Under the pieces are notes generated by a model. That model was not told the origin of the DNA, searched no databases, and saw nothing but the letters and a program-made list of their open reading frames with translations. Position numbers and translations under genes: made by a program. DNA of 64,000 nucleotides from NCBI RefSeq assembly GCF_001641285.1, contig NZ_CP014841.1:62001-126000 (forward strand), read 5' to 3'. This document shows positions 7,648 through 21,883 of the stretch, one piece after another. This stretch comes from Dyella thiooxydans. Its GTDB lineage: Bacteria; Pseudomonadota; Gammaproteobacteria; Xanthomonadales; Rhodanobacteraceae. Positions within the stretch are counted from its first letter, which is position 1. Every line of letters starts with the position of its first letter.

Positions 7648-10600
7648 TTGAAGAACCAGCACCGATCGACTTTCCACCCGTCCGTGCGCATCGGCGCGAC
7701 CCCGGGTCGCGACGGGCCGCTGGCCGGTCACGAGGGCGAAGAGCCGACCCTGCGTGGCGAGCTGTTCAGCGCCGAACAGATGGAGCTGCATGGCGTGCTG
7801 CTGGCGCGACGGCACCGGCTCAGTCCACGCTCCACGTCCGACCGCCTGCTGCGCCGCCTCGACGACAACGACCGCGTGCTGGCCGAGGCCTGCGAGGCAC
7901 TCACCGCCGCCTCGCAGGCCAGCCGCCGCGTGTCGCCAGCAGGCGAGTGGCTGCTGGACAACTATTACCTGGTCGAGGAGCAGATCCGCACGGCCCAGCG
8001 GCATCTGCCCAAAGGCTACAACCGCGAACTGCCGCGCCTGGCCGACAGCGGCGCCGAGGGCTGGCCGCGCGTGTACGAGCTGGCGCTGGAGATCATCTCG
8101 CACGGCGACGGGCGGGTGGACGACGACAGTCTGGGGCGCTTCATTGCCGCCTACCAGGGGATCCAGCCGCTTACCCTGGGCGAGCTGTGGGCGATCCCGA
8201 TCATGCTGCGGCTGGCGCTGATCGAAAATCTGCGCCGCGTGGCCGCACGGGTGATCGCCGACGGCAATTATCGTGAGCTGGCCGGCCAGTGGGCCGACAC
8301 GATCACCGAGATCGCCGAGCACGATCCAAAGAGCGTGGTGCTCGGCGTGGCCGACATGGCGCGGTCCAACCCACCGATGGCCAGCGCCTTCGTGGCGGAG
8401 CTTGCGCGTCGGTTGCAGGGGCAGGGCCCGGGACTGACCATGCCGCTGACGTGGCTGGAGCAGCGCCTCGCCGAGAGCGGATCGAGCGTCGAGCACCAGG
8501 TGCAGATCGAGGCGCAGCAACAGGCCGCCGACCAGGTGTCGATCGGCAACAGCATCGGCAGCCTGCGTCACCTTGCGGCGGTGGACTGGCACGCCTTCGT
8601 CGAGCGGCTGAGCGTGGTGGAGAACCTGCTGCGCAGCGACCCGGCGGGTATCCATGCGGGGATGGACTTCGTCACGCGCGATCACTATCGCCACGTGATC
8701 GAACGCCTCGCCCGGCGCTGCGGACGATCCGAGCCGGAGGTCGCGCAAGGCGCGCTGGCGCTGGCGCAACACGCGGCGGCGGTGGAGGTCGCGCCCGGCA
8801 TCGAGGCACACGTGGGCTATTACCTCATCGACGACGGGCGCAACGCGCTCGAGGAGGCGGTGAAATTGCGCCTCGGGCTGCTGGCGCGGCTCGGCCGCCG
8901 CGTGGCGCGCATGCCGCTGACGGCTTACCTGGGACTGATCGCGCTGCTCAGCCTGTTGATGGCCGAGCCGCTGCTGGAGGCGGTGGCACGGAGTCGCGTG
9001 CCGCCGTGGGCGCTGTTGCTGCTGGCCGTGCCCGCGCTGCTGGTGGTGAGCCAACTGGCCACGGGGCTGGTCAACTGGCTGGTGACGGTGTTCGTGCCGC
9101 CGGCGATCCTGCCGCGCATGGATTTTGCCGAGGGTATCCCGGACCAGGCGCGTACGCTGGTGGTGATTCCCACCCTGTTCGGCAGCCTGGCGGACGTGGA
9201 CGAGCTGGTCGATGCGCTGGAGGTGCGCTACCTGGCCAATCGCGACCCGAACCTGCACTTCGGCCTGCTCAGCGATTTCACCGACGCCGCCGTCGAAACC
9301 CTGCCGCAGGATGCCGCCTTGCTGGCACGGGCGACATCGCGCATCGAGGCCCTCAATGCGGCCTACGCCGGCGGCGCGGCCGACCGGTTCTTCCTGTTCC
9401 ATCGGCCGCGCACCTACCACGCGCCCGACCGCGTGTGGATGGGACGCGAGCGCAAGCGCGGCAAGCTGGCCGACCTCAACGCGCTGCTGCGTGGGGGCGG
9501 TCGCGAATGCTTCGCGCGGATCGTCGGCGACGTGGTTGCGCTGCAGGGTGTCGTCTACGTGGTCACGCTGGATTCCGACACCGAGCTGCCGCGCGACGCG
9601 GCAAGGCGTTTCGCCAGCGCAATGGCCCATCCGCTCAATCGCCCGATGTACGACCCCGCACGGGGCCGCGTGGTGCGCGGCTACGGCATCCTGCAGCCGA
9701 GGGTGGGCGTGAGCCTGCCCGGCGCTGCGCGATCGCGCTATGCGCAGCTGTTCGGCAGCGAGGCCGGCATCGATCCGTATACGCGCATGGTTTCGGACGT
9801 CTACCAGGACCTGTTTGGCGAAGGCTCGTTCATCGGCAAGGGCATCTACGACATCGATGCGTTCCGCCTTGCGCTGGACCGGCGCTTCCCCGACAACGCC
9901 ATCCTCAGCCACGACCTGATCGAGGGCGCCTTTGCGCGCTCCGGTCTGCTCTCCGACGTGCAGCTGTACGAGCCGTACCCGTCGGGCTACCTGGCCGACA
10001 GCCAGCGGCGACATCGCTGGATCCGTGGCGACTGGCAGATCCTGCCGTGGCTGCTGCCGCGCGCGCCCGGGCCGGTGGGCTGGCTGCGCAATCCGCTGTC
10101 GGTGCTGTCGCGCTGGAAGATCCTCGACAACCTGCGGCGCAGCCTGGTGCCGGCGGCCTTCGTGCTGCTGCTGGTGGTGGGGTGGCTGGGCGTAGCCGGG
10201 GTGGTGTCGTGGACACTCGCCATCCTTGGCCTGGTGGTGCTGACGCCGGTGCTGGGCACGATGCTGGTGCTGGTGCAGAAGTCGCCGGACGTGCAGTGGC
10301 GCGCGCATCTGCGCGTCGTCATGCGTGCGGGCATCGCGCAGGGCCTGCGCGCGGGATTCTGGGTGATGACCCTGCCATACGAGGCCCTGTATAGCCTCGA
10401 TGCAGTGCTGCGCAGTGTGTGGCGGATGTCCGTGAGCCGGCGGCACCTGCTGCAGTGGCGTCCCTCGCGCGACGGCGCGCAGGAGGCGCGCAGCGCCCCG
10501 TCGCTGGTGCTGCGCCGGATGTGGATCAACCCCGCGCTGGCGCTCGCCGCGGCGGTCGCGCTCGCCGTGCTGCGCCTGCCGGCGCTGCCGGTAGCTGCGC

Positions 10601-13600
10601 CACTGCTCGCGCTGTGGGCGCTGGCGCCGGGCCTGGTGTGGTTTTCCGGCGAGCCGCGCCGGCGCGAGGTATTCGCGCCGACGGCTGCGCAGAGGCGTTT
10701 CCTGCGCATGCTGGCGCGGCGTATCTGGGCTTTCTTCGAGGTCCACGTCGGCAGCCACGACAATGCGCTGCCGCCGGACAACATGCAGGAGCATCCGGTC
10801 GAGACGGTCGCCCACCGCACCTCACCGACCAATATCGGGCTGGCGCTGTTGTCCAACCTGGCTGCCTGCGACTTCGGCTACATCACCGCCGATCGACTGA
10901 TCCGGCGCACCGCCGACACGCTGCACACCATGCAGGGCCTGGCGCGCTATCGCGGGCATTTCTTCAACTGGTACGACACCGTGACGCTGCAGCCGCTGGC
11001 GCCGCAGTATGTCTCGACCGTGGACAGCGGCAACCTGGCCGGCCACCTGTTGACCCTGCGCCCCGGACTGCTCGCTCTGATCGACGCGCCGGTATTCCAT
11101 CCGCGCCTGCTCGACGGCCTGGTCGATACGCTCGACCTGCTGGCCAACGCGCGTCCGGACGACGACTTTCTGGTTGCTGCCTGCGGCGAGCTGCTGCGGC
11201 GTCTGGAGGATGCGCGCGAAGCGCCCCCGCGCACGTTGCCGCAGGCGCGGGACGCGGTGCGGCCGATCCACGCCGGCATCCTCGCGATGCAGCCGCACGT
11301 GCCGGCCGAGGCCCACGACGAGACGGCGCTCTGGTACGGCAGGCTGATGGAGCAGGTGCGGGACGTGCTTGGCGAGCTGGATGACCTGGCGGACGCTCCG
11401 GACACCGACGCCATTCCCACGCTGCGCGAGCTGGCGGCAACCCCGGCCGGGTCGGCGGCGGAGCCCGGCGGAGTGGCCGGTCGCGCTCGTGCCCGCATCG
11501 CGGAACTGGGCCGACTGGCAGCGCTCGCCGGCGACATGGCGGTGATGGATTTCAGCTTTCTCTACGAGCGTCGACGCGACCTGCTCAGCATCGGCTATAA
11601 CGTCGACGAACGCCGTCTCGATGCCGGCTTCTACGACCTGCTCGCCTCCGAGGCGCGTCTGGCCAACTACGTGGCCATCGCCCAGGGCCAGCTCCCGCAG
11701 GAAAGCTGGTTCACCCTGGGCCGACTGCTCACCACCACCACGCGCGACCGCCCGGTACTGCTGTCGTGGACCGGCTCGATGTTCGAGTACCTGATGCCGA
11801 TGCTGGTGATGCCCAGCATCGAGGGCACGCTGCTGGACGAGACCTGCCATGCGGCGGTGGCGCGGCAGATCGAGTACGGCCAGCAGCTCGGCGTGCCGTG
11901 GGGCGTGTCCGAGTCGGGCTACAACACGGTCGACGTGCATCTCAACTACCAGTACCGCGCGTTCGGCGTGCCTGGGCTGGGGCTCAAGCGGGGGCTGGGC
12001 GACGACGTGGTGGTGGCGCCGTATGCCGGCACGATGGCGTTGATGGTGGCGCCCGCGGCCGCGTGCGCCAACCTCGAACGACTGGCGCAGGAAGGTCGCC
12101 TGGGTCGCTTTGGTTTCTACGAGGCGATCGACTACACCCCCGCGCGCCTGCCGCACGGGCAGAGCGCCGTGGTGGTGCGCTCGTTCATGGCGCATCACCA
12201 GGGCATGAGCCTGCTGTCGCTGGCCTACGCCCTGCTGGACCAGCCGATGCAGAAGCGTTTCGAGGCCGATCCGCAGTTTCGTGCAGGCGCGCTGCTGCTG
12301 CAGGAGCGCGTGCCGGAGACGGCGACCGAGTATCGCCATGCCACCGGCTTCCCGATCCTGCCGGTGGATGCCGCCGTGGCCGAGAGCACCTTGCGCGTGT
12401 TCACTGACCCGGACATGCCGCGCCCGGCGGTGCAGCTGCTGTCGAACGGGCGTTACCACGTCATGGTGAGCAGCGGCGGCGGTGGCTACAGCCGCCATCG
12501 CGACATGGCGGTCACGCGCTGGCACGAGGATATCAGCAGCGACCACTGGGGCCAGTTCTGCTACCTGCGCGATGTGGAAACCGGAGCGTTCTGGTCCACC
12601 GCGCACCAGCCCACGCTGCACCAGCCGGAGCACTTCGAGGCGATCTTCTCCGACGCGCGCGCCGAGTTCCGCGTGCGGGAGCGCGACTACGACGCGCATA
12701 CCGAAATCGTCGTCTCGCCGGAAGACGACATCGAGCTGCGTCGCGTGCGCCTGACCAATCGCGGCCGCACCGCGCGCACCATCGAGATCACCACCTATGC
12801 CGAGGTGGTGATCGCCCCGGCGGCGGCCGACGCGGCGCACCCGGCCTTCAGCAACCTGTTCGTGCAGACCGCGTGGCTGCCGGCGGCACAGGCGTTGATC
12901 TGCACGCGGCGGCCGCGCTCGGCCGGCGAGGTGGTGCCGTGGATGTGCCACCTGATGGCGGTGCATGACGTGCGGGTGGAATCGCTGTCCTACGAAACCG
13001 ATCGCGCGGCCTTCATCGGCCGCGGCCGCAGCCTGGTGCGTCCGAGGGCGCTGAGCGACCGGTTGCAGGTACAGCTGGGCAACAGCGTGGGCTCCGTGCT
13101 CGATCCGATCGTGGCGATCCGTTGCCGCATCACGCTGGCGCCGGAGCAGTCGGCCACCATCGACATCGTTACCGGCGTGGCCGGCAGCGACGAGGCCTGC
13201 CGGCACCTGGCGGAGAAGTACCGCGACCGCCACATCGCCGACCGCGTGTTCGACCTGGCCTGGACGCACAGCCAGGTGCTGCTGCAGCAGCTCAACGCCG
13301 TGCCGGGCGACGCGCGGCTGTACGAGCGCATGGCGGCATCGATCGTCTATGCCAACACCTCGCTGCGTGCCGAGCCGGGCGTGCTTCAGGCAAACCGGCG
13401 TGGACAGTCCGGACTGTGGGGGCAGTCGATCTCCGGCGATCTGCCGATCGTACTGGTGCGCATGACCGACCCGGCCAACATCGAACTGGTGCGCCAGCTG
13501 GTGCAGGCGCATGCGTACTGGCGGCTGAAGGGGCTGGCGGTAGACCTGGTGATCTGGAACGAGGACCAGGCCGGTTACCGCCAGCGGCTGCATGACCTGA

Positions 13601-16263
13601 TCATGGGGCTGATCGCCTCGGGCACGGAGGCCAGCCTGATCGATCGTCCCGGCGGCATTTTCGTGCGTCCCGCGCAGCAGCTGTCGGTAGAGGATCGGGT
13701 GCTGGTGCGCTCGGTGGCCCGCGTGGTGCTCAGCGACGTCCGCGGCTCGCTGGCCGAGCAATTGGAGCGTCGCCGGATGGAGCCGCAGCTGCCGCGCTTC
13801 GATCCCACCCGCATCCGCACGCCCGAGCCGCTGGCTACGGTATCCGCGCCCGATCCTCAGCTGGCCACGCTTCAGCTGGGCAACGTCTATGGCGGCTTCA
13901 GCGCGGACGGCAGCGAGTACGTGATCGTGCTGCTTCCGGGCAGCCCCACGCCGGCGCCGTGGTGCAACGTGCTGGCCAATCCGGGCTTCGGTTGCGTGAT
14001 CTCCGAAAGCGGCGGCGCGTGCACGTGGAGCGAGAACGCGCACGAGTTCCGCCTCACGCCCTGGCACAACGATCCGGTGACCGACGCCAGCGGCGAGGCG
14101 ATCTACCTGCGTGACGAGGAAAGCGGCCACGTATGGTCGCCCACGCCGCTGCCGCGCCGTGGTTCAGGGCGCTATGTCACGCGGCACGGCTTCGGCTACT
14201 CGGTGTTCGAGCACGTCGAGGACGACATCGAAACGGAGTTGTGGGTGTACGTGGCACTCCACTCGCCGGTGAAGTTCTCGGTGCTGCGCCTGCGCAACAC
14301 CAGCCGCCAGCCGCGCCGGCTGTCGGCCACCGGTTACGTGGAATGGGTGCTGGGTGACCTGCGCGCGAAGTCGGCGATGCACGTGGTGACCGAGTCCGAC
14401 CCGGCCACCGGTGCGCTGTTCGCCCGCAATGCCTACCACATGGATTTCGGCGGGCGGGTGGGTTTCCTCGACGTCGACGGCGGCGCGCGCAGCGTCACCG
14501 GCGATCGTCGCGAGTTCCTCGGCCGCAACGGCAACATGCGCGCGCCGGCGGCGATGGGGCGCAGCGGCCTGTCGGGCCGTCTGGGCCCGGGGCTGGATCC
14601 CTGTGCGGCGATCCAGGTGCCTTTCGAGCTGGCGCCGGGAGAGACGCGCGAGGTGGTATTCCGCCTCGGCGCCGGGAGCGACGCGGCCAGCGCCAGCGAC
14701 CTGGTGCAGCGCCTGCGTGGTTCGGCCGCGGCGGCCATGGCGCTCGACGAGGTGCGCGCGCACTGGCACTGGACGCTGGGCAAGGTGCGGGTGCGCACGC
14801 CCGATCCGGCGGTGGACGTGCTCGCCAACGGCTGGCTGATGTACCAGGTGATCGCCTCGCGCTTCTGGGCCCGCAGCGGCTACTACCAGTCCGGCGGTGC
14901 GTTCGGCTTCCGCGACCAGTTGCAGGACACCATGGCGATGATCCACGCCAGTCCGTTCAGCGCGCGGCAGCACCTGCTGCTCAGCGCGTCGCACCAGTTC
15001 GTCGAGGGCGACGTGCAGCACTGGTGGCATCCACCCACCGACCGCGGCGTGCGCACGCACTGTTCGGACGACTACCTGTGGCTGGCGCTCGCCACCAGCC
15101 ACTACGTGCACACCACCGCCGACACGGGCGTGCTGGACGAGCCCGTGGGCTTTGCCGAAGGTCGCCTGGTGAAGCGGGACGAGGAGTCGTACTACGACCT
15201 GCCCACACGTTCGGAACAGTCGGCCACGCTGTACGAGCACTGCGTGCGCGCAATCATTCACAGCCGCGCACGCGGCCCGCATGGATTGCCGCTGATCGGC
15301 ACCGGCGACTGGAACGACGGCATGAACCGCGTGGGCGAGCAGGGGCGGGGAGAGAGCGTCTGGCTGGGTTTTTTCCTGGTCGATGTGCTCCGACGCTTCG
15401 CCAGGACCGCGCGCCGGTATGGCGACGGCCCGTTCGCCGAGCAGTGCGAGAGCGAGGCGGCTGCCCTGTGCGAGTCGCTGGAGGCCCATGGCTGGGACGG
15501 CGCCTGGTATCGCCGCGCCTATTTCGACGACGGCACGCCACTGGGTTCCAGCGCCAATCTCGAATGCCGCATCGACTCGATCGCGCAGAGCTGGTCGGTG
15601 CTCTCGGGCGCGGCGCCGGAAGCGCGCCGGCGGCAGGCGATGGAGTCGCTGGACACGCATCTGGTCAAGCGGCGCGCCGGCCTGATCCAGCTGCTGGAAC
15701 CGCCGTTCGACCGCTCCGCGCTCGACCCGGGCTACATCAAGGGTTACGTGCCGGGCGTGCGCGAGAACGGCGGCCAGTACACACATGCCGCGGTCTGGGC
15801 AACGATGGCTTTCGCCGCACTCGGCGACGGCGCGCGCGCATGGGAGCTGTTGGGCCTGATCAATCCGGTCAATCATGGCAGCGGCACGGGCGACATCGAG
15901 GTGTACAAGGTGGAGCCCTACGTGGTCGCCGCCGACGTCTACGGCGTACCGCCGCACCAGGGACGCGGCGGCTGGAGCTGGTACACCGGCTCGGCGGGAT
16001 GGATGTACCGGCTGATCGTCGAATCCTTGCTGGGCCTGCGTGTGGAGGGCGAAAGCCTGCACGTGGAACCTGTGCTGCCGTCGGGCTGGCTCACGTATGA
16101 ACTTGCGTACCGGCATCGTGAGACCGATTACCGCATCGTGGTGCATCAGGGCGACGAGCCGGAGCGGGTGCGCGGCATCACGATCAACGGGCGCCCGATC
16201 GAGGGCGACGTGGTGGCCCTGGTGGACGATGGCGGCGAGCATCTGGTGGAGATCCGCACCTGA
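7648..16263 (+). CDS. ndvB: Cyclic beta-1,2-glucan synthase (NdvB/ChvB type; GT84 + GH94)
   Basis: This protein of about 2,870 residues matches the usual size of cyclic beta-1,2-glucan synthases. It starts with TTG at 7648, preceded by GGGAG ten bases upstream. Order of domains: an N-terminal cytoplasmic part; two membrane segments near residues 425-442 and 454-490; a glycosyltransferase 84 domain that begins [10 protein letters not shown] and carries the DSDTE motif at 642-646; membrane segments near 834-876 and 960-1000; a glucoamylase-like region with [14 protein letters not shown]; and a C-terminal GH94 phosphorylase domain with GDWNDG at 2553-2558. In the family, GT84 elongates a protein-bound glucan from UDP-glucose and the GH94 part controls chain length. 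The product is a periplasmic osmoprotectant and host-interaction glucan. Downstream zwf, pgi and pgm fit a glucose-phosphate supply role. Confidence 0.95.
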   Translation: MKNQHRSTFHPSVRIGATPGRDGPLAGHEGEEPTLRGELFSAEQMELHGVLLARRHRLSPRSTSDRLLRRLDDNDRVLAEACEALTAASQASRRVSPAGEWLLDNYYLVEEQIRTAQRHLPKGYNRELPRLADSGAEGWPRVYELALEIISHGDGRVDDDSLGRFIAAYQGIQPLTLGELWAIPIMLRLALIENLRRVAARVIADGNYRELAGQWADTITEIAEHDPKSVVLGVADMARSNPPMASAFVAELARRLQGQGPGLTMPLTWLEQRLAESGSSVEHQVQIEAQQQAADQVSIGNSIGSLRHLAAVDWHAFVERLSVVENLLRSDPAGIHAGMDFVTRDHYRHVIERLARRCGRSEPEVAQGALALAQHAAAVEVAPGIEAHVGYYLIDDGRNALEEAVKLRLGLLARLGRRVARMPLTAYLGLIALLSLLMAEPLLEAVARSRVPPWALLLLAVPALLVVSQLATGLVNWLVTVFVPPAILPRMDFAEGIPDQARTLVVIPTLFGSLADVDELVDALEVRYLANRDPNLHFGLLSDFTDAAVETLPQDAALLARATSRIEALNAAYAGGAADRFFLFHRPRTYHAPDRVWMGRERKRGKLADLNALLRGGGRECFARIVGDVVALQGVVYVVTLDSDTELPRDAARRFASAMAHPLNRPMYDPARGRVVRGYGILQPRVGVSLPGAARSRYAQLFGSEAGIDPYTRMVSDVYQDLFGEGSFIGKGIYDIDAFRLALDRRFPDNAILSHDLIEGAFARSGLLSDVQLYEPYPSGYLADSQRRHRWIRGDWQILPWLLPRAPGPVGWLRNPLSVLSRWKILDNLRRSLVPAAFVLLLVVGWLGVAGVVSWTLAILGLVVLTPVLGTMLVLVQKSPDVQWRAHLRVVMRAGIAQGLRAGFWVMTLPYEALYSLDAVLRSVWRMSVSRRHLLQWRPSRDGAQEARSAPSLVLRRMWINPALALAAAVALAVLRLPALPVAAPLLALWALAPGLVWFSGEPRRREVFAPTAAQRRFLRMLARRIWAFFEVHVGSHDNALPPDNMQEHPVETVAHRTSPTNIGLALLSNLAACDFGYITADRLIRRTADTLHTMQGLARYRGHFFNWYDTVTLQPLAPQYVSTVDSGNLAGHLLTLRPGLLALIDAPVFHPRLLDGLVDTLDLLANARPDDDFLVAACGELLRRLEDAREAPPRTLPQARDAVRPIHAGILAMQPHVPAEAHDETALWYGRLMEQVRDVLGELDDLADAPDTDAIPTLRELAATPAGSAAEPGGVAGRARARIAELGRLAALAGDMAVMDFSFLYERRRDLLSIGYNVDERRLDAGFYDLLASEARLANYVAIAQGQLPQESWFTLGRLLTTTTRDRPVLLSWTGSMFEYLMPMLVMPSIEGTLLDETCHAAVARQIEYGQQLGVPWGVSESGYNTVDVHLNYQYRAFGVPGLGLKRGLGDDVVVAPYAGTMALMVAPAAACANLERLAQEGRLGRFGFYEAIDYTPARLPHGQSAVVVRSFMAHHQGMSLLSLAYALLDQPMQKRFEADPQFRAGALLLQERVPETATEYRHATGFPILPVDAAVAESTLRVFTDPDMPRPAVQLLSNGRYHVMVSSGGGGYSRHRDMAVTRWHEDISSDHWGQFCYLRDVETGAFWSTAHQPTLHQPEHFEAIFSDARAEFRVRERDYDAHTEIVVSPEDDIELRRVRLTNRGRTARTIEITTYAEVVIAPAAADAAHPAFSNLFVQTAWLPAAQALICTRRPRSAGEVVPWMCHLMAVHDVRVESLSYETDRAAFIGRGRSLVRPRALSDRLQVQLGNSVGSVLDPIVAIRCRITLAPEQSATIDIVTGVAGSDEACRHLAEKYRDRHIADRVFDLAWTHSQVLLQQLNAVPGDARLYERMAASIVYANTSLRAEPGVLQANRRGQSGLWGQSISGDLPIVLVRMTDPANIELVRQLVQAHAYWRLKGLAVDLVIWNEDQAGYRQRLHDLIMGLIASGTEASLIDRPGGIFVRPAQQLSVEDRVLVRSVARVVLSDVRGSLAEQLERRRMEPQLPRFDPTRIRTPEPLATVSAPDPQLATLQLGNVYGGFSADGSEYVIVLLPGSPTPAPWCNVLANPGFGCVISESGGACTWSENAHEFRLTPWHNDPVTDASGEAIYLRDEESGHVWSPTPLPRRGSGRYVTRHGFGYSVFEHVEDDIETELWVYVALHSPVKFSVLRLRNTSRQPRRLSATGYVEWVLGDLRAKSAMHVVTESDPATGALFARNAYHMDFGGRVGFLDVDGGARSVTGDRREFLGRNGNMRAPAAMGRSGLSGRLGPGLDPCAAIQVPFELAPGETREVVFRLGAGSDAASASDLVQRLRGSAAAAMALDEVRAHWHWTLGKVRVRTPDPAVDVLANGWLMYQVIASRFWARSGYYQSGGAFGFRDQLQDTMAMIHASPFSARQHLLLSASHQFVEGDVQHWWHPPTDRGVRTHCSDDYLWLALATSHYVHTTADTGVLDEPVGFAEGRLVKRDEESYYDLPTRSEQSATLYEHCVRAIIHSRARGPHGLPLIGTGDWNDGMNRVGEQGRGESVWLGFFLVDVLRRFARTARRYGDGPFAEQCESEAAALCESLEAHGWDGAWYRRAYFDDGTPLGSSANLECRIDSIAQSWSVLSGAAPEARRRQAMESLDTHLVKRRAGLIQLLEPPFDRSALDPGYIKGYVPGVRENGGQYTHAAVWATMAFAALGDGARAWELLGLINPVNHGSGTGDIEVYKVEPYVVAADVYGVPPHQGRGGWSWYTGSAGWMYRLIVESLLGLRVEGESLHVEPVLPSGWLTYELAYRHRETDYRIVVHQGDEPERVRGITINGRPIEGDVVALVDDGGEHLVEIRT

Positions 16264-16351
16264 GTTTTAACGTCGCTTATGCGCGGCGTGTGGATAGTGG
16301 CGGGGTTGGACGCGCGCGTCCGCCCCCGCTCCTTTCACTGCGAGACCATGG

Positions 16352-17773
16352 ATGACACCCGCGACTTCCCGCTCCGACGCCTTCGTCTTCTTCGGTGCCA
16401 CCGGCGACCTCGCCTACAAGAAGATCTTCCCCGCGCTGCAGGCGCTACTGAAGGACGGCGAGCTGGACATGCCGATTATCGGCATCGCCAAGGCCGGCTG
16501 GTCGCTGGATCAGTTGAAGGCGCGGGCGCGCGAGTCGCTCGAGCACGCCGGCACGGTCGACGAGGACGCCTATGCCCGGCTGTGCCGGCAACTGCAGTAC
16601 ATCGACGGCGACTACGCCGACGACACCACGTACGCGCAACTGCGCGAGGCGCTGCGCGATGCCCGGCGCCCGCTGCACTACCTGGCGATTCCGCCCAGCC
16701 TGTTCCCGACCGTGGTGCAGGGTCTGGCCGAGGCCGGCTGCGCACGCGACGCGCGGGTGGTGGTGGAGAAGCCGTTCGGCCGCGACCTGTCCTCGGCACG
16801 CGCGCTGAACCGCGTGCTGCACAGTGCGTTCGACGAGTCGGCGATCTTCCGCATCGACCACTACCTGGGCAAGGAGGCGGTGCAGAACCTGTTGTACTTC
16901 CGCTTCGCCAACACCTTCCTCGAGCCGGTGTGGAACCGCGACTACGTGCAGAGCGTGCAGATCACCATGGCCGAGGACTTCGGCGTGCAGGGCCGCGGCG
17001 CGTTCTACGAGGAGGCCGGCGCCATCCGCGACGTGGTGCAGAACCACCTGCTGCAGGTAACCGCGTTGCTGGCGATGGATGCGCCGGTGGGGCATGACGC
17101 CGCCTCGCTGCAGGCGGAGAAGCTGCGGCTGTTCCGCGGCATGCGTCCGCTCCGGCCCGAGGACGTGGTGCGCGGCCAGTTCGACGGCTACCGCGACGAG
17201 CACGGCGTGGCCGACGACTCCAACGTGGAGACCTTCGCCGCGCTGCGCCTGCATATCGATACCTGGCGCTGGGCCGGCGTGCCGTTCTACATCCGCACCG
17301 GCAAGTGCCTGCCGGTGACCGCCACCGAGATCCTGGTCGACCTGAAGGTGCCGCCGCTGGCGATCTTCGACACCATCGAGCCGCCGCAGTCGAACTATTT
17401 CCGCTTCCGGCTCAGCCCCGAGGTGGTGATTTCCGCCAGTACCCGGGTCAAGCAGCCGGGGGCGGAGATGCGCGGCCAGTCGGTGGAACTGGTCGCCCGG
17501 CGCGACACCGCCGACCAGCAGACCCCGTACGAACGCCTGCTCGGCGACGCGATGCGCGGCGACGCCACGCTGTTCACCTCCGATGCCAGCGTCGAGGCGG
17601 CCTGGGCGGTGGTCGATCCGGTGCTCGACCTGCCCGAGCCGGTACATACCTACCGGTCCGGCAGCTGGGGCCCCGACGCCGCGGCCGCGCTGGTCACCGA
17701 CTGCGATGGCTGGCACGACCCGGCGCCCGATGCGGCAGGCGCCGGATCGGTGCCTTCCCCCGCGAAGCGCTGA
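16352..17773 (+). CDS. zwf: Glucose-6-phosphate 1-dehydrogenase
   Basis: This 473-residue enzyme oxidises glucose 6-phosphate to 6-phosphogluconolactone with reduction of NAD(P). The nucleotide-binding motif [12 protein letters not shown] is near residue 12, and the substrate-binding signature RIDHYLGKE is at 167-175. EKPFGRDL and FYIRTGK are further family motifs. The ATG at 16352 gives the expected short leader before the dinucleotide fold. No pgl, edd or eda gene follows, so the next pentose-phosphate or Entner-Doudoroff step must be encoded elsewhere. pgi starts 88 bases downstream. Confidence 0.96.
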   Translation: MTPATSRSDAFVFFGATGDLAYKKIFPALQALLKDGELDMPIIGIAKAGWSLDQLKARARESLEHAGTVDEDAYARLCRQLQYIDGDYADDTTYAQLREALRDARRPLHYLAIPPSLFPTVVQGLAEAGCARDARVVVEKPFGRDLSSARALNRVLHSAFDESAIFRIDHYLGKEAVQNLLYFRFANTFLEPVWNRDYVQSVQITMAEDFGVQGRGAFYEEAGAIRDVVQNHLLQVTALLAMDAPVGHDAASLQAEKLRLFRGMRPLRPEDVVRGQFDGYRDEHGVADDSNVETFAALRLHIDTWRWAGVPFYIRTGKCLPVTATEILVDLKVPPLAIFDTIEPPQSNYFRFRLSPEVVISASTRVKQPGAEMRGQSVELVARRDTADQQTPYERLLGDAMRGDATLFTSDASVEAAWAVVDPVLDLPEPVHTYRSGSWGPDAAAALVTDCDGWHDPAPDAAGAGSVPSPAKR

Positions 17774-17861
17774 TCGCACCGGCTTCGGTTTACTCTAGAA
17801 GGCCGCCTTTCCCCGATGCCGGGTCCCGACGACCGGCGTCCCTCACTCTGATGGAACGCCC

Positions 17862-19520
<1,659 letters not shown>

Positions 19521-19530
19521 CGCGCGCCCC

Positions 19531-19603
19531 TGTAGGAGCCGCCTTGGCGGCGATGCCTTTCCTCGCACGAGCCAGGAGCATCGCCGCCAAGGCGGCTCCT
19601 ACA
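19531..19603. repeat. REP doublet (REPIN-like inverted repeat)
   Basis: Two 26-base arms, 19531-19556 and 19578-19603, are perfect inverted copies separated by 21 bases. Each arm starts TGTAGGAGC and contains its own small hairpin, GCCGCC-TT-GGCGGC. A GTAG/GGAG head followed by a palindrome is the hallmark of REP sequences mobilised by RAYT (TnpA-REP) enzymes, and paired inverted REPs form REPINs. It sits in the short gap between pgi and pgm and may also act as a transcript-stabilising or terminating hairpin. I saw no second copy in the window. Confidence 0.8.
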
Positions 19604-19636
19604 CAGGCCGTGTTCCATGAACTTCTTCGAGAAACC

Positions 19637-21286
19637 ATGAGCCCGACCCTCAGCCCGCTCGCCGGCAAACCGGCCCCCGCCTCGATCCTGATCGACGTGC
19701 CGCAGCTGCTCGCCGCCTATGCCGACCTCGCGCCCGATCCGGCCGACCCGGCGCAGCGCGTCGCTTTCGGCACCTCCGGCCACCGCGGCAGCTCGCTGCA
19801 GCGCAGCTTCAATGCTGCACACGTGCTGGCGATCAGCCAGGCGATCTGCGATTACCGCGCCATGAAAGGCATCGATGGACCGCTGTTCGTCGCGATGGAC
19901 ACGCACGCGCTGTCGGCGCCGGCGTTCGAGCACGCGCTGGAAGTGTTCGTGGCCAATGAGGTCACCGCCATGGTCTCGGTCGGCACGCCCTACACGCCGA
20001 CGCCCGTGCTGTCGCACGCGATCCTTGTCTACAACCGGGGGCGCACGGAGCACCTGGCGGACGGCATCGTGCTGTCGCCCTCGCACAACCCGCCGGCCGA
20101 CGGTGGCTACAAGTACAACCCGCCCAATGGCGGCCCCGCCGACACCGACGTCACCCGCTGGATCCAGGATCGCGCCAATGCATTGCTGTCCGACGGACTG
20201 AAGGAGGTCCGCCGCGTGCCCTATGCGCAGGCGCGCCGCTCGCCTCGGGTGGTCACGCACGATTACGTGGCCAGCTATGTCAGCGACCTGCCGAACATCG
20301 TCGACTTCGACCTGATCCGCGCCGGGGGGCTCAGGCTAGGCGTCGATCCGCTGGGCGGCTCGGGCGTGCATTACTGGGGAGCGATCGCCGAGCGCTACCG
20401 GCTGGACCTGACCGTGGTCAACCCGGTGGTCGATCCCCGCTTCGCCTTCATGTGCGTGGACTGGGACGGCAAGATCCGCATGGATCCCTCGTCGAAGTAC
20501 GCGATGGCCGGCCTCATCGCGATGAAGGACCGCTTCGACGTGGCCTTTGCCTGCGATACCGACCACGACCGGCACGGCATCGTGGCGAAGAGCGGCGGCC
20601 TGATGCTGGCCAACCACTACCTGGCGACCCTGGTCGATTACCTGTTCCGGCACCGGCCGCACTGGCGCGCCGACGCGGCGGTGGGCAAGACGGTGGTCAG
20701 CACGTCGCTGATCGACCGCGTGGCCGCACGACTGGACCGCCGGCTGTACGAGGTGCCGGTGGGCTTCAAGTGGTTTGCCCACGGCCTGTTCGACGGCTCG
20801 CTCGGCTTCGGCGGCGAGGAGAGTGCGGGCGCTTCGCTGCTGCGCATGGATGGCGGCGTGTGGAGCACCGACAAGGACGGCCTGGTGCCGTCGTTGCTGG
20901 CGGCGGAGATGACCGCATGCGAAGGGCGCGATCCCGGCGAGTTGTACGAGCGGATCGTCGCCGATCTCGGCAGGCCGTATTCCGATCGCGTCGATGCGCC
21001 GGCCACCGCCGATCAGAAGGCGCGGCTGGGCAGGCTGTCACCGGCGCAGGTGTCGGGCACCGAACTGGCAGGCGATCCGATCACGGCGGTGCTGGACAAG
21101 GCGCCGGGCAACGGCGCACCGATCGGCGGCATCAAGGTGATGACGGCGCAGGGCTGGTTCGCCGCGCGCCCCTCCGGCACCGAGGCGATCTACAAGATCT
21201 ACGCCGAAAGCTTCCGTGACGAGAACCATTTGCACAGTCTCATCGCCGAGGCGAATAAGATGGTCGATGCGGCGCTCGCCGCCTGA
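19637..21286 (+). CDS. pgm: Phosphoglucomutase (alpha-D-glucose specific)
   Basis: This 549-residue enzyme interconverts glucose 1-phosphate and glucose 6-phosphate, feeding UDP-glucose synthesis or glycogen and maltodextrin use. N-terminal AFGTSGHRG, the active-site phosphoserine loop SPSHNPP with Ser149, the metal loop [10 protein letters not shown] and the sugar loop GGEESAG are all present, as is the phosphate-binding ARPSGTE near the C-terminus. Length and motifs fit the E. coli Pgm type rather than the AlgC/ManB type. The ATG at 19637 lies 33 bases after the REP doublet. Confidence 0.95.
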   Translation: MSPTLSPLAGKPAPASILIDVPQLLAAYADLAPDPADPAQRVAFGTSGHRGSSLQRSFNAAHVLAISQAICDYRAMKGIDGPLFVAMDTHALSAPAFEHALEVFVANEVTAMVSVGTPYTPTPVLSHAILVYNRGRTEHLADGIVLSPSHNPPADGGYKYNPPNGGPADTDVTRWIQDRANALLSDGLKEVRRVPYAQARRSPRVVTHDYVASYVSDLPNIVDFDLIRAGGLRLGVDPLGGSGVHYWGAIAERYRLDLTVVNPVVDPRFAFMCVDWDGKIRMDPSSKYAMAGLIAMKDRFDVAFACDTDHDRHGIVAKSGGLMLANHYLATLVDYLFRHRPHWRADAAVGKTVVSTSLIDRVAARLDRRLYEVPVGFKWFAHGLFDGSLGFGGEESAGASLLRMDGGVWSTDKDGLVPSLLAAEMTACEGRDPGELYERIVADLGRPYSDRVDAPATADQKARLGRLSPAQVSGTELAGDPITAVLDKAPGNGAPIGGIKVMTAQGWFAARPSGTEAIYKIYAESFRDENHLHSLIAEANKMVDAALAA

Positions 21287-21317
21287 CCCAAGACCTACTC
21301 CAAGGAGTCCTCCCCCG

Positions 21318-21857
21318 ATGTCCCCGACGACGCCCAGCCGGTATGCGCCGGCCCTGCGCTGGCTGCACTGGACCATCTTCGCTTTCGTGCTGGTCGCCTA
21401 CCTGGCGATCAATCTGCATGAGGTCTTCCCGCGCGGCAGCGCCCTGCGCAGCAACGTGCTGGCTGGGCACTTCCTGGCGGGCATCGCGGTGCTGTTGCTG
21501 GTGCTGCCGCGGCTCGCGGTGCGGCTCGCCCATGTCGATCCGCCGATCCTGCCGCCGCCGGATCGCTGGACCCGTCTGCTGAGCAAGGTCACCCACCTGG
21601 CGCTCTACCTGTTCCTGATCGCCCAGCCGATCATGGGCATCGCCACGCTGCAGATCGGCGGCCATCCGATCACCTTCTTCGGGGTGACCGTGCTTCCGGC
21701 GCTGTTCGGGCCCGGCAACCGCGAGCTGGCCCACCAGTGGGAGGAAATCCACGGCACGGTCGGCACCATCTTCTACTACGTGATCGGGCTGCACATCCTC
21801 GGCGCGCTGTGGCATCACTTCGGCCGCAAGGACAACACCCTGCGGCGCATGCTCTGA
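21318..21857 (+). CDS. Cytochrome b561 family protein
   Basis: This 179-residue membrane protein has four hydrophobic helices, and His residues at the expected positions include RWLHW near the start, GHFLAG in helix 2, THLALY in helix 3 and HILGALWHHFG at the end. These fit the two-haem CybB-like family that moves electrons from quinol or superoxide. A clear AAGGAG at 21302-21307 precedes the ATG. It follows pgm by 31 bases, but a functional link is not evident. Confidence 0.9.
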   Translation: MSPTTPSRYAPALRWLHWTIFAFVLVAYLAINLHEVFPRGSALRSNVLAGHFLAGIAVLLLVLPRLAVRLAHVDPPILPPPDRWTRLLSKVTHLALYLFLIAQPIMGIATLQIGGHPITFFGVTVLPALFGPGNRELAHQWEEIHGTVGTIFYYVIGLHILGALWHHFGRKDNTLRRML

Positions 21858-21883
21858 CCGATCGCGACCACAGGGGATATCGC

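Noticed and set aside
7513..14130. Very long open frames on the minus strand opposite the glucan synthase gene (about 1,100 codons each)
   Set aside because: They are antisense shadows in GC-rich DNA. Their products are rich in Arg, His, Ala and Gln, show no family motif and lack start signals, while the plus strand encodes an intact large enzyme.
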